Shown one piece after another: positions 28,212 to 36,416 of a stretch of DNA of 64,000 nt. Position 1 is the stretch's first letter; every line of letters starts with the position of its first letter. The stretch spans positions 1-64,000 of the forward strand of contig JAFVSR010000039.1 in NCBI GenBank assembly GCA_017503645.1, read 5' to 3'. Origin of the DNA: Bacteroidaceae bacterium. GTDB lineage: Bacteria; Bacteroidota; Bacteroidia; Bacteroidales; Bacteroidaceae. Below the pieces are notes generated by a model. That model saw nothing but the letters and a program-made list of their open reading frames with translations, searched no databases and was not told where the DNA came from. A program made the position numbers and the translations under genes.

Positions 28212-29159
28212 TTATGCTCTCTTTTTGTATAAATATGTTGTAAGTGCATATATGGCAATGCCGCTTGCGATGCCTGCAATGCCGTCGATAAGGTAGTGTG
28301 CCTTTATATACACCGTTGCGCAGCATAGCAGCAGGTAGAAGGGCAGCAGTGTAAACATAAGCCCTTTGTGGCTTCTGCGGGCAAGCAGCATAAGTATGGT
28401 GGATATTCCTATGTGTGAGCTTGGGAAGGCGGCCGTGGGGCGCTCGCCCGATGCCTGTGCCATATTTACAAGTGAGGTGAAGAGGCCGCCCTTGTCGGCT
28501 TGCGGTAAGGTTATTTCGGGGTGCATATTAAAGTAGTCGCCTATTGCGGGGTAAGGGCCTGCGGCGGCAACGGCATCGCCTATCACGGGAAAATAGAATT
28601 GTGGCCCTGCCACGGGGATAAACATATATATAAAATAGTAGATGAAGAACGATGCCATAATTACGAATGTGCAGCGTTCCACGTCGCGTGCCTGCTTGAA
28701 AAAATACCACGTTACCACGGTGAATATCATTGGGTAGTATGCCCAATAGCCCATATTGAAAGCCTCGCGCCACAGGGGGTGGCTGCATACTTGTTCAAAC
28801 AGTATGGCGGGCTGGCAACCGAAGAGGCTGAGTTCGGCAGTGGCAAACAGGTGGTCGAGGTTGGGGAATATGCGGTTGAACTCAAAGGTATCGGGGTACC
28901 AGTAGGCCAGCAGTGCCATTTGCGATGCTATGCGCAAAAAGCGAGTGAGGGGCGATGGGTACTGCGTGTACAGATATATTACCGCGAATGTGCCTGCCAC
29001 TATCAGGAAACGCCCCATAAGCATCTCCTGTGGGTTTTGCAGGCTGTTGAAGAATATGATGATGAGCAGGGTGGTGAGCAGGTTGTATATGAGGTTGAGG
29101 CTCTCCACGGCGAGGAATTGTGTTTTCACTTCCTCTCTCTTAAAAAAATCTATAGCCAT
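28212..29159 (-). CDS. PAP2-superfamily membrane phosphatase-like protein
   Basis: A 315-residue protein with about six or seven membrane segments. PAP2 pieces appear near the C-terminus. AFPSSHIGISTILMLLARRSHKG is the SGH-like box. KAHYLIDGIAGIASGIAIY is the last box, with its conserved His and Asp. Related proteins are inositolphosphotransferases or lipid phosphatases. The ATG at 29159 is chosen because AGGAAAA lies just upstream and homologous sequence begins there. This start overlaps the epimerase stop by 10 bases, so the two are translationally linked. The substrate is unknown. Confidence 0.82.
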   Translation of the reverse strand: MAIDFFKREEVKTQFLAVESLNLIYNLLTTLLIIIFFNSLQNPQEMLMGRFLIVAGTFAVIYLYTQYPSPLTRFLRIASQMALLAYWYPDTFEFNRIFPNLDHLFATAELSLFGCQPAILFEQVCSHPLWREAFNMGYWAYYPMIFTVVTWYFFKQARDVERCTFVIMASFFIYYFIYMFIPVAGPQFYFPVIGDAVAAAGPYPAIGDYFNMHPEITLPQADKGGLFTSLVNMAQASGERPTAAFPSSHIGISTILMLLARRSHKGLMFTLLPFYLLLCCATVYIKAHYLIDGIAGIASGIAIYALTTYLYKKRA

Positions 29160-30163
29160 TTTTCCTGTATGTACCATTGTATTGTCTCTTCTGTTCCTTT
29201 GCGCAGGTCGTAGTCGGCCTTGAATCCGAGCTCCTCCTCGATGGGAGTGGTGTCGCACAGCCAGTTGCGCTGTTTCATTATGTTGTATTTGTCGCTGTTT
29301 AGTGTTGCAGGTTTCTTGGTTATGCGGGCAATGAATTCGCTGCACGATGATATTGCCTTGAGTACAAAAAGAGGGGCCGTTATGTGCAGTACTCTCTTTA
29401 TGCCCATACTCTCCTGTATGTAGTCGCTGAAACTGCGGCTGCTGTACCCGCGTGGCTCGCTCACAAAATAGCAACGGTTGACGGCCTCCTTTTCCACGGC
29501 AAGGTATATGGCCTTCACAAGGTCCTTTACATAGATGAATGTGATGGTCTGCTTTTTATAGCCCACGGCAAAATCTATGTGGCTCTTTATGCTCACTGCC
29601 ATTTGGTAATAGTCGCGCTCGCGCGGGCCATATACGCCTGTGGGGCGCAAAATTATGTATGGCATCCCGCAATGCTTTATGTATGCCTCGGCCATTAGCT
29701 TGCTGTGCCCGTATGCGGTGTTGGGGATTGCTTGGTCACTCTCCATAATGGGGGTGTGCGGTTCATCTTCCCTCACAGGACCGAATATACTGAGCGAGCT
29801 CAGGTATATGAACTTTTGCGGGGTGATATCGGCTCTCTTAAGTGCCTCTACAAGGTTCTTTGTTCCCTCATAGTTAATTCGTAAAAAATCCTTTTTATCG
29901 ATACATTTTGTGACGCCTGCGGCGTGTATCACATAGTCCCAGGCACCGTTCTCTTTTTTGAAGGCAGCAAGTTGCTCTTGCAGTTTCTGCTCGTTGTTTA
30001 TGTTGAGTTCTATGAACCGTGTTTCGGCGTGTTGCAGGAATCTGCGGCTGCTGCCGGCTCTTATACCGGCCCACACCTCATAGCCGGCTGCAATTCCTTG
30101 CTCCACTATAAAGCTGCCTATGAAGCCGCTTGCTCCTGTTACGAGTATCTTTTTTTTGCTCAT
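29150..30163 (-). CDS. NAD-dependent epimerase/dehydratase family protein (extended SDR)
   Basis: A 337-residue cytoplasmic oxidoreductase. The N-terminal Rossmann motif is ILVTGASGFIGSFIVEQG, and the active-site pair is in YGHSKLMAEAYIK (YxxxK). FIYLSSLSIFGP and LRPTGVYGPRERDYY are typical of sugar-nucleotide epimerases and 3-beta-HSD-like enzymes. The ATG at 30163 (MSKKKILVTG) is preferred to an upstream in-frame codon. It is co-transcribed with the PAP2 gene, which may point to a lipid or polyprenyl substrate; that is inference only. Confidence 0.87.
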   Translation of the reverse strand: MSKKKILVTGASGFIGSFIVEQGIAAGYEVWAGIRAGSSRRFLQHAETRFIELNINNEQKLQEQLAAFKKENGAWDYVIHAAGVTKCIDKKDFLRINYEGTKNLVEALKRADITPQKFIYLSSLSIFGPVREDEPHTPIMESDQAIPNTAYGHSKLMAEAYIKHCGMPYIILRPTGVYGPRERDYYQMAVSIKSHIDFAVGYKKQTITFIYVKDLVKAIYLAVEKEAVNRCYFVSEPRGYSSRSFSDYIQESMGIKRVLHITAPLFVLKAISSCSEFIARITKKPATLNSDKYNIMKQRNWLCDTTPIEEELGFKADYDLRKGTEETIQWYIQEKWL

Positions 30164-30168
30164 TATCT

Positions 30169-30195
30169 GTTTGCAACATTTTATTTGCAAACTTA
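30169..30195 (-). promoter_or_regulatory. epimerase-PAP2 promoter with inverted repeat
   Basis: On the minus strand TAAGTTTG (30195-30188) fits the -7 consensus. An 8-8-8 inverted repeat, GTTTGCAA-N8-TTGCAAAC (30169-30192), overlaps it and the expected start site, ending 6 bases before the ATG. It could be a repressor operator or a 5' stem. Confidence 0.4.
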
Positions 30196-30305
30196 CAACA
30201 TTTTTGCCGTTTACTCTATTTTATGCCCGAAAAAGTGTTTTTGGTAATATGGCAACCTGCTCCCGTGTGTTGCTAATTACCTTTGTGGCTGTTATTCGTA
30301 ATCAT

Positions 30306-30665
30306 ATGCTTAAGAAATTAAAATCGTTCCTCTCGGTATTCGGGGCATCGGGGTTTAGGTACTCTTTTTCCCTCTTTTTATTCGACAAGGTAAATGGTGT
30401 CGAAGATGCTTTCCCCGACGAGGGGGCGGTTTTTCTTTTTGCCCGCCGTGCTTTCGATTTCCTGCGTATGCGTTTCACTTACGAACCCATCTATTGCGGT
30501 GCCACCAAGGATTTGTCGGCGCTGTCGGTGGGCAAGCTCGCAGGGCACGTGCCTGCGCTTGTGGCGGCCAACTGCATAGGGGTTATCTATGAGGCCGATG
30601 CGCGTGAGCGTAGCAGGGTGGTTGGCGATATTGTGCGCCGCAATAGCATTGGTGCGAACTTATAA
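30306..30665 (+). CDS. small protein, diverged GIY-YIG-like
   Basis: A 119-residue ORF with the same codon style as its neighbours. After a basic start (MLKKLKSFLSVFG), GAVFLFARR and PIYCGATKDLS resemble the two strands of a GIY-YIG nuclease fold. CIGVIYEADARERSRVVGDIVRR resembles its C-terminal helix region. The arginine expected after the second motif is missing (TKDLSALSV), so it may be inactive. It is not clearly in an operon: it is divergent from the epimerase and 150 bases before rnr. The function is unknown; the family match is an inference from motif layout. Confidence 0.55.
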   Translation: MLKKLKSFLSVFGASGFRYSFSLFLFDKVNGVEDAFPDEGAVFLFARRAFDFLRMRFTYEPIYCGATKDLSALSVGKLAGHVPALVAANCIGVIYEADARERSRVVGDIVRRNSIGANL

Positions 30666-30815
30666 TTTTACAAAGTTTAAGATTCCATTTTTGTAGCTTT
30701 TCCCAATGGTTGCTTGCATAATCTTTTTTTATTAGTAATTTAGCACATTGCATAGCTAAAGCGAGTACGCACGCGCTGTGCAACAAGTTATTTACAACTA
30801 TAAAAAAGTGAAATT

Positions 30816-32975
30816 ATGGCAAAGAAAGGTGGAAAATCAAAGGGGAGAATGAACAAGCGGGTGCTTGTGGATATGCTTGTGGAGTTCTTTAACAGGCACG
30901 AAGGTGAGCAGATAAGTACAAAGGAGATTTTCAAGGAGCTTGCCCTCACATCGTCGTCGGCACGCACATTGTGTGTGAGCATTCTCGACGACCTTGTGTT
31001 CGATGGTTATCTCATTGAGCCGGCCTTCCGTCGCTACCAGCTTGCCAACAGCAGCACCTCTATGCTGGGCACGTTCCAACGCAACAATAACGGCTACAAC
31101 CTCTTTTACCCCGACGACGACAGCGAGCCGGTGATAGTGACCGAACGCAATTCGGGCCACGCACTCACCGACGATTATGTGCGCCTTGCGCTCTTTGCCA
31201 ACCGCCGCGGGCGTGGCCGTGAGGGCGAGGTGGTGGAGGTTCTCAAACGTGCGCACGATACTTTTGTGGGCGAGCTGCACGTGGAGAAGCACTATGCCTT
31301 CCTGCTCACCGAAAATCGTTTGATGCCCTTCGATATATTTATTCCCAAAGACTTGTTGAAGGGTGGAAAGAATGGTGACAAGGCTGTCGTGAAACTGCTT
31401 GAATGGCCTGCCGAGAGCAAGAATCCAGTGGGCAAAGTGTTGGATATATTGGGTAAGGCAGGCGAGAACGATACCGAGATGAACGCCATTCTTGCGGAAT
31501 TCGGCCTGCCCTATACATACCCTGCCGCGGTGGAGCAGGCTGCCGAGAGGCTGCAGGTGGGTATTACCCCCGAGGAGATAGCCGCCCGCGAGGATTTCCG
31601 CAATGTAACCACATTCACCATAGACCCCGACGATGCCAAGGACTTTGACGATGCACTGTCGGTGCGCTCTCTTGCGGGCGGTTTATGGGAGGTGGGTGTA
31701 CACATTGCCGATGTGTCGTTCTACGTTACCGAGGGTGGTACCATAGACAAGGAGGCTTTCAAGCGTGCCACATCAATCTATCTTGTGGACAGAACAATAC
31801 CTATGCTGCCCGAAAGGCTCTGCAATTTCCTCTGCTCGTTGCGCCCCCGCGAGGACAAGCTCACCTATTCCGTCATCTTCACAATGAACGAAAAGGCCGA
31901 GGTGAAGGATTACCGCATTTGCCGTTCGGTGATAAACAGCGACCGTCGTTTCTGCTACGACGAGGTGCAGCAGATTATTGAAAAGGGCGAGGGCGAGTTT
32001 TACAAGGAGATTTCTCTGCTCAATTCGCTTGCGCAGATTATGCGCAGCAAACGTTTCGATGCGGGCGCCATAGATTTCCAACAGGCCGAGGTGCATTTTC
32101 GTCTCGACGATGCAGGCAAGCCTCTGTCGGTCTATTTCAGCGAGAGCAACGAGTCGCACCAGCTTATAGAGGAGTTTATGCTCCTTGCCAACCGCACCGT
32201 GGCCGAAAGAATAGGCCGCCGTGCCCCGGGCAACACGCCCAAAACATTTGTCTATCGCATACACGACCAGCCCGACCCCGAAAAACTTGCAATGCTATCT
32301 AAATTCGTGAGCAAACTGGGCTACAAGATGCGCAGCGGTTCGGGGCGCACCACATCGGCCACGGCTATGAACAATCTGCTAAAAGAGGTGCACGGCACCA
32401 AAGAGCAGAACGTGATAGAGCAGATATCGGTGCGCACAATGCAAAAGGCGCGTTACTCCACCGAGAACATAGGGCACTATGGCCTTGCCTTCCGCTACTA
32501 CACGCACTTTACTTCACCCATACGCCGCTACCCCGACCTTCTTGTTCATCGCCTGCTCACGCGCTACCTGTTGCAGGGTTCACGCTCGGTGAGCCTTCCC
32601 AAGTACGAGGATTTTTGCGACCACTGTTCGGCACAGGAGCAGGTGGCAGCCAATGCCGAGCGTGCAAGCATCAAGTACAAGCAGGTGGAGTTTATGAGCG
32701 AGCACATAGGCGAGGAGTTCGATGCCGTGATAAGCGGTGTCACCGAGTGGGGCATATATGCCGAGATAAACGAAAACAAGTGCGAGGGTATGATACCCGT
32801 GCGCACTCTGCAAGACGATTACTACGAATTCGACGATGCCAACTACTGCCTTGTGGGCCGCCGCAAGCACGGGCGCTACACCATAGGCGATGCGGTACGT
32901 GTGCGCATAGCGCGTGCCAACCTCGACCGCAAGCAACTCGATTTCGACCTTGTGGAACATTACGGCAGCCTCTGA
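30816..32975 (+). CDS. rnr: ribonuclease R (RNase II/R family 3'-5' exoribonuclease)
   Basis: It degrades RNA, including structured RNA, from the 3' end. The 719 residues have an N-terminal winged-helix/cold-shock region. The RNB catalytic domain follows, with TIDPDDAKDFDDALSV (the acidic metal site) and HFTSPIRRYPDLLVHRLL. A C-terminal S1 domain is at about 630-710 (GEEFDAVISGVTEWGIYAEI). The length and order match RNase R. Upstream (30666-30815) I see AT-rich sequence and a weak hairpin but no clear promoter. Confidence 0.95.
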   Translation: MAKKGGKSKGRMNKRVLVDMLVEFFNRHEGEQISTKEIFKELALTSSSARTLCVSILDDLVFDGYLIEPAFRRYQLANSSTSMLGTFQRNNNGYNLFYPDDDSEPVIVTERNSGHALTDDYVRLALFANRRGRGREGEVVEVLKRAHDTFVGELHVEKHYAFLLTENRLMPFDIFIPKDLLKGGKNGDKAVVKLLEWPAESKNPVGKVLDILGKAGENDTEMNAILAEFGLPYTYPAAVEQAAERLQVGITPEEIAAREDFRNVTTFTIDPDDAKDFDDALSVRSLAGGLWEVGVHIADVSFYVTEGGTIDKEAFKRATSIYLVDRTIPMLPERLCNFLCSLRPREDKLTYSVIFTMNEKAEVKDYRICRSVINSDRRFCYDEVQQIIEKGEGEFYKEISLLNSLAQIMRSKRFDAGAIDFQQAEVHFRLDDAGKPLSVYFSESNESHQLIEEFMLLANRTVAERIGRRAPGNTPKTFVYRIHDQPDPEKLAMLSKFVSKLGYKMRSGSGRTTSATAMNNLLKEVHGTKEQNVIEQISVRTMQKARYSTENIGHYGLAFRYYTHFTSPIRRYPDLLVHRLLTRYLLQGSRSVSLPKYEDFCDHCSAQEQVAANAERASIKYKQVEFMSEHIGEEFDAVISGVTEWGIYAEINENKCEGMIPVRTLQDDYYEFDDANYCLVGRRKHGRYTIGDAVRVRIARANLDRKQLDFDLVEHYGSL

Positions 32976-32988
32976 TTTTTGCAAGGGG

Positions 32989-33024
32989 ATTTCAAATTCT
33001 TTTCAAAATCGGGTTGTACGTTTG
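32989..33024 (+). promoter_or_regulatory. two-component operon promoter with candidate response-regulator box
   Basis: ATTTCAAATTCTTTTCA at 32989-33005 contains TTTCA twice at an 11-bp period. It is followed after 15 bases by the TTTG of TACGTTTG (33017-33024), a good -7 element. A near-identical box at the same spacing lies before the PepSY-like genes (35265-35300). It lies where a -33 element would be, the layout of an activator-dependent promoter. Confidence 0.6.
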
Positions 33025-33042
33025 CGGTAAATACTTTTTACT

Positions 33043-33726
33043 ATGAAACTGCTTATAATAGAAGACGATGCCTCGTTGAGTGAGATAATGTGCCGCGCAC
33101 TGCGCAGCGAGGGCTATGTGGTGGAGTGTGCCGCCACCTTCTTCGATGCCGACGACAAGATAGCGGGTTACAGTTACGACTGCATTCTGCTCGATATAAT
33201 GTTGCCCGATGGCAACGGCCTCAAACTACTGGAGCACATAAAGGCGCTCGACAAGGGCGACCGCGTGATAATAATATCGGCACGCGACTCCATTGACGAC
33301 AAGGTGGCGGGGCTCGACCTGGGTGCCGACGACTATCTTGCCAAGCCGTTTTATATGGCCGAGCTGTCGGCGCGCATAAAGAGTGTGCTGCGCAGGGGTA
33401 GTGCAGCGGTGTCAAAGCAGATGTGTGCGGGCAATATTGAGTTGAGCATAGAGAGCCGCCGCGTGGTGGTGGGTGGCAGCGATGTGCCACTGCTTAAAAA
33501 GGAGTTCGATATTCTGCTCTATTTTATGCAGCGCCCGGGCCACATAGTGGACAAGGCTGTGTTGGCGGAATCGGTGTGGGGCGACCACATTGATGCTGCC
33601 GACAATTTCCAGTTTGTCTATGCACAGATAAAGAATTTGAGAAAAAGGCTTGCCGAGGCGGGTGCCACATTCAACATCAAGGCAGTCTATGGTTTCGGTT
33701 ATAAATTTTGCGAGGTGGAGCTATGA
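33043..33726 (+). CDS. OmpR/PhoB-family response regulator
   Basis: A 227-residue DNA-binding regulator. The receiver domain (1-120) has the acidic pair E7/D8, phospho-acceptor Asp51 (CILLDIMLPDGNGL), and DYLAKPFYMAELSARI with the conserved Lys. The C-terminal winged helix (about 130-225) has VPLLKKEFDILLYFMQRPGHIVDKAVLAESVWG. The histidine kinase start overlaps the stop by 4 bases (ATGA). The 17-bp box in its own promoter suggests it controls itself. Confidence 0.95.
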   Translation: MKLLIIEDDASLSEIMCRALRSEGYVVECAATFFDADDKIAGYSYDCILLDIMLPDGNGLKLLEHIKALDKGDRVIIISARDSIDDKVAGLDLGADDYLAKPFYMAELSARIKSVLRRGSAAVSKQMCAGNIELSIESRRVVVGGSDVPLLKKEFDILLYFMQRPGHIVDKAVLAESVWGDHIDAADNFQFVYAQIKNLRKRLAEAGATFNIKAVYGFGYKFCEVEL

Positions 33727-34985
33727 AACTGTTGAATACCGTGCTTGCGCGCCTGGCGGTGGCGCTGTTGCCCATTCTGGCTCTTTGGTCGGTAATCTTC
33801 TACTTTGCAATGGTAGAGGAGATAAACGATGAAACCGATGACAGCCTCGAGGGCTATGCCGAACTTATAATACGCCGCACATTGGCGGGCCGCGAACTGC
33901 CTGCAGTGGGCGACGGCAGCAACAACAGCTACACGCTGGAGTTTCTTGGACATAACACTGCCGTTGTGCCCTCTATGCAATACAGCGACTCGCTTGTGTA
34001 TATCCACGAAAAGAAAGAGACCGAGCCTGCGCGCGTGCTCACCGCTCATTTTGCCGATGCTGAAGGGGCTATGTACCGCCTGCTGGTGACTATGCCCACG
34101 TTTGAGCGCGAGGACCTCCTCGCCTCGGTGTTCTGGCACATTCTGGTGCTTTTCTTAGCGGTGGTGCTTACAATATTCCTTGCCACAATATTTGTGTTTC
34201 ACCGCAGTATGCGGCCACTCTATGGCCTGCTCGGCTGGCTCGAACGGTACACACCAGGCAAGGGTGTAAACAATTTCCCTTCATCGCCGTCGGTGGTGGA
34301 GTTCCGCAAGCTCATTGATTCGGCAAGGGCTACAATAACGCGCGCCGAGAGCCATTTCGAACAGCAAAAACAGTTTATAGGCAATGCGTCGCACGAACTG
34401 CAAACACCGCTTGCCGTGCTTGGCAACCGCATAGAGTGGATGCTCGACAACACGGCATTGAGCGACGAACAGGCTGCCGAATTGAATAAAATGCAGCAGG
34501 CGCTGCGCCGTTTGGTGCGCCTGAACCGCACCCTCTTGTTGCTTGCAAAAATAGATAACGGGCAGTTCCCCGATGTGGCCGATGTGGATATTGCCGCTCT
34601 CATAAGGGATGAGGCAGAAACCTATTCCGAAATATATGCCGCACGTGGTATCGAGTGCGTGGTTGATTTGCCGCAAAGCATTGTGCTGTGTATGAACGAG
34701 GAGCTTGCCGCCATTCTTGTTACCAACCTGTTGAAGAATGCTTTCCTCCACTCGCCCGAGGGCGGCAAGATTTTGATATACGCCGCAGGCGGCACAATCT
34801 TTTTTACCAATAGCGGTAGTGAACCGCTCGATTCCACACGCCTGTTCCATCGTTTTTACAAGCAGGGTAAAACGGGTAACACCGGTTTGGGGCTTGCTCT
34901 TGTGGGTTCCATTGCGCGTAGTTATAAAATGGATGTCAGATACTCATTTGAGGCTGGCAGACATATATTTGCGCTGTGCCGGTAG
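33723..34985 (+). CDS. sensor histidine kinase
   Basis: A 420-residue inner-membrane kinase paired with the upstream regulator. Membrane segments are at about 8-30 and 137-162, with a periplasmic sensor of about 105 residues between them. HisKA has the phospho-acceptor His224 (FIGNASHELQTPLAVLGNRIEW). The ATPase domain has NLLKNAFLHSPEGG (N box) and NTGLGLALVGSIA (G2 box). The start at 33723 is set by the 4-base overlap with the regulator. The two PepSY-like proteins downstream may be its targets or its signal input. Confidence 0.94.
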   Translation: MKLLNTVLARLAVALLPILALWSVIFYFAMVEEINDETDDSLEGYAELIIRRTLAGRELPAVGDGSNNSYTLEFLGHNTAVVPSMQYSDSLVYIHEKKETEPARVLTAHFADAEGAMYRLLVTMPTFEREDLLASVFWHILVLFLAVVLTIFLATIFVFHRSMRPLYGLLGWLERYTPGKGVNNFPSSPSVVEFRKLIDSARATITRAESHFEQQKQFIGNASHELQTPLAVLGNRIEWMLDNTALSDEQAAELNKMQQALRRLVRLNRTLLLLAKIDNGQFPDVADVDIAALIRDEAETYSEIYAARGIECVVDLPQSIVLCMNEELAAILVTNLLKNAFLHSPEGGKILIYAAGGTIFFTNSGSEPLDSTRLFHRFYKQGKTGNTGLGLALVGSIARSYKMDVRYSFEAGRHIFALCR

Positions 34986-35018
34986 TGGGTACTGCTTATA
35001 ATAACTAATGATTGTCAT

Positions 35019-35187
35019 ATGAAGATGACTAAAAAGTGTATTTTTGCGTTACGCTTGCCTTCAAAATCCTCATTTACGCTTAGTAAACTGCGGTTTTTCA
35101 GGCTGCGCAAGCCTTAAACTACATCTTTTTATTCATCTCCCTGCAACAAGAGGCTGCTAAAAAATACTTTTTAGTCAGCCTCTTGTT
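35019..35187. repeat. dispersed structured repeat, copy 2 (169 bp)
   Basis: The same 71-bp core (35045-35115) as at 443-563 and 60150-60318. It is nearly identical to copy 3 over the whole 169 bp. It carries 11-bp inverted ends GACTAAAAAGT (35027-35037) and ACTTTTTAGTC (35166-35176), and finishes in a strong hairpin. It lies between the histidine kinase and the PepSY-like genes and takes up much of the 34986-35386 gap. The rest of the gap holds the PepSY promoter and a leader of about 80 bases. Confidence 0.85.
35145..35187. terminator. hairpin at the end of repeat copy 2, probable terminator
   Basis: A 12-bp outer stem, aacaagaggctg with cagcctcttgtt, continues into a 7-bp inner stem, ctaaaaa with tttttag, around atac, with one bulged t. 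Copy 3 has the same hairpin with two compensating base-pair changes. It probably ends the two-component transcript. Confidence 0.6.
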
Positions 35188-35264
35188 TAATGGGATAGTA
35201 TAAAGAATAGAACCTGGTTTGTGAATAAGTGTTAAAAATGAAATAAATTCTCATTTTACTTTTT

Positions 35265-35300
35265 ATTTCAATTTCATTTCAGAATCGTATATAACCTTTG
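35265..35300 (+). promoter_or_regulatory. PepSY-like gene promoter with candidate response-regulator box
   Basis: ATTTCAATTTCATTTCA (35265-35281) matches the response-regulator promoter box at 15 of 17 bases. Fifteen bases lie between it and the TTTG of TAACCTTTG (35292-35300). An inverted partial copy, tgaaataaa, lies just upstream at 35239-35247. The -7 has one extra base compared with TAnnTTTG, fitting a weak promoter needing an activator. Confidence 0.6.
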
Positions 35301-35386
35301 CATCAGAAATAATGCAGAAAGGGTGTAAACAGAATATCTCTTTCGCTTGTTAAAGTAGAAAATGAAACTAATTAAAAACTGAAATT

Positions 35387-35827
35387 ATGAAAAAGATTTT
35401 ATTTGTATTTGCTGCGATTCTTTCACTGAGTGTATTAACTGCAAGAGCCGATAATGACAAGATTATCTCAAAAGGTATGCTCCCCGCCGAGGCTCAAACA
35501 TTTATAAGTACCCATTTTGGCGACCTTAAAATATCTTATGCAAAGGAGGAGCGCGATTTTCTGGAGCATTCATACGAGGTGGTGTTTGCCGACGGCTCTA
35601 AAGTGGAATTCACCCGCAAGGGCGCTTGGAAGGATGTGGATTGCCGCTACAACGAGGTTCCTGCCGCGATAGTTCCCGAGGCCATAAGAGATTATGTGAG
35701 CGCGAACTACCCCGATGCCAAGATATTGAAGATTGAGCGCGATGCCAACGATTACGAGGTGAAACTATCGAACCGTCTTGAACTCACTTTCGATAAGAAA
35801 TTGAATATTATAGATATCGACAATTAA
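35387..35827 (+). CDS. PepSY-like secreted protein (first of a tandem pair)
   Basis: A 146-residue protein with a signal peptide (MKKILFVFAAILSLSVLTARA) and two PepSY-like/beta-lactamase-inhibitor-protein-like repeats. Each has the pattern hydrophobic helix, FISTHFGDLKISYA or YVSANYPDAKILKIE, then strands YEVVFADGSKVEFTRKGAWKDVDC and YEVKLSNRLELTF. Such small periplasmic proteins are often next to two-component systems in Bacteroidales; their biochemical role is unknown. It lies 32 bases before a paralogue that has a lipoprotein signal. Confidence 0.85.
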   Translation: MKKILFVFAAILSLSVLTARADNDKIISKGMLPAEAQTFISTHFGDLKISYAKEERDFLEHSYEVVFADGSKVEFTRKGAWKDVDCRYNEVPAAIVPEAIRDYVSANYPDAKILKIERDANDYEVKLSNRLELTFDKKLNIIDIDN

Positions 35828-35859
35828 GAGAATAACTAAACAACTAAGAAAGAACTATT

Positions 35860-36303
35860 ATGAAAAGAGTATTTTATTATCTGCTTTTGTTGCCTGCAAT
35901 AATATTTGCATCTTGCAACGACGACGATAACTCGCACGCCATAGAATTGAGCGACACGGTTAAGAGTTTTATTGAGACGAAGTACCCGGGTGCGGTTATC
36001 ACAGAAACCGAATGGGCCGGTAACGGGCTGATTGAGGTTGATATAACGCACGATGCCAAGAGAAAGGAGGTTTACTTTACACGCACCGACGAGTGGGTGC
36101 GCACCGAGTGGGACGTAGCTCCCTCTGCCCTTGCGCAGGAGGTGAAAAATGCCATAGCAACTGCCTACCCCGATTATGTGATTGACGATGTTGATTATGT
36201 TGAGGCTCCCGCCGGTGACTATTACGAGGTGAACATTGAGAGGGGTAATTTTGAGAAATATTTGAAGGTGTCGCTCGACGGTGCTGTGATTGAAGAGCTT
36301 TAG
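35860..36303 (+). CDS. PepSY-like lipoprotein (second of a tandem pair)
   Basis: A 147-residue paralogue of the preceding gene. The signal ends in a lipobox (LLPAIIFASCN, Cys about 20), followed by acidic residues, so it is a lipoprotein. Two PepSY-like units follow: VKSFIETKYPGAVITETEW with EVYFTRTDEWVRTEWD, then VKNAIATAYPDYVIDD with YEVNIERGNFEKYLKV. The same promoter box serves both genes, and a strong terminator follows. One partner is soluble and one lipid-anchored. Confidence 0.85.
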   Translation: MKRVFYYLLLLPAIIFASCNDDDNSHAIELSDTVKSFIETKYPGAVITETEWAGNGLIEVDITHDAKRKEVYFTRTDEWVRTEWDVAPSALAQEVKNAIATAYPDYVIDDVDYVEAPAGDYYEVNIERGNFEKYLKVSLDGAVIEEL

Positions 36304-36329
36304 TGTTGATAAATAATATGTGTGTATTC

Positions 36330-36358
36330 CCGCGCTCCCTTTTGGGGGCGCGGTTTTT
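36330..36358 (+). terminator. Rho-independent terminator after PepSY-like pair
   Basis: A GC-rich 10-bp stem, ccgcgctccc with ggggcgcgg and one G-U pair, around tttt. It is followed immediately by ttttt. Confidence 0.9.
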
Positions 36359-36416
36359 CTGTTATAGTGGTGTAGCCCACTTTTGAATTTATGCCGCTAA
36401 AAACAGCAAAATTTAT

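Noticed and set aside
29160..29474. N-terminal extension of the PAP2 gene to 420 residues
   Set aside because: It would lie inside the epimerase gene in another frame; the ATG at 29159 has an AGGA-type site and begins the hydrophobic, family-like part.
30666..30815. Possible RNA element upstream of rnr (gcaca...tgtgc, ttagc...gctaa)
   Set aside because: The stems are only 5 bp with long loops; not better than chance.
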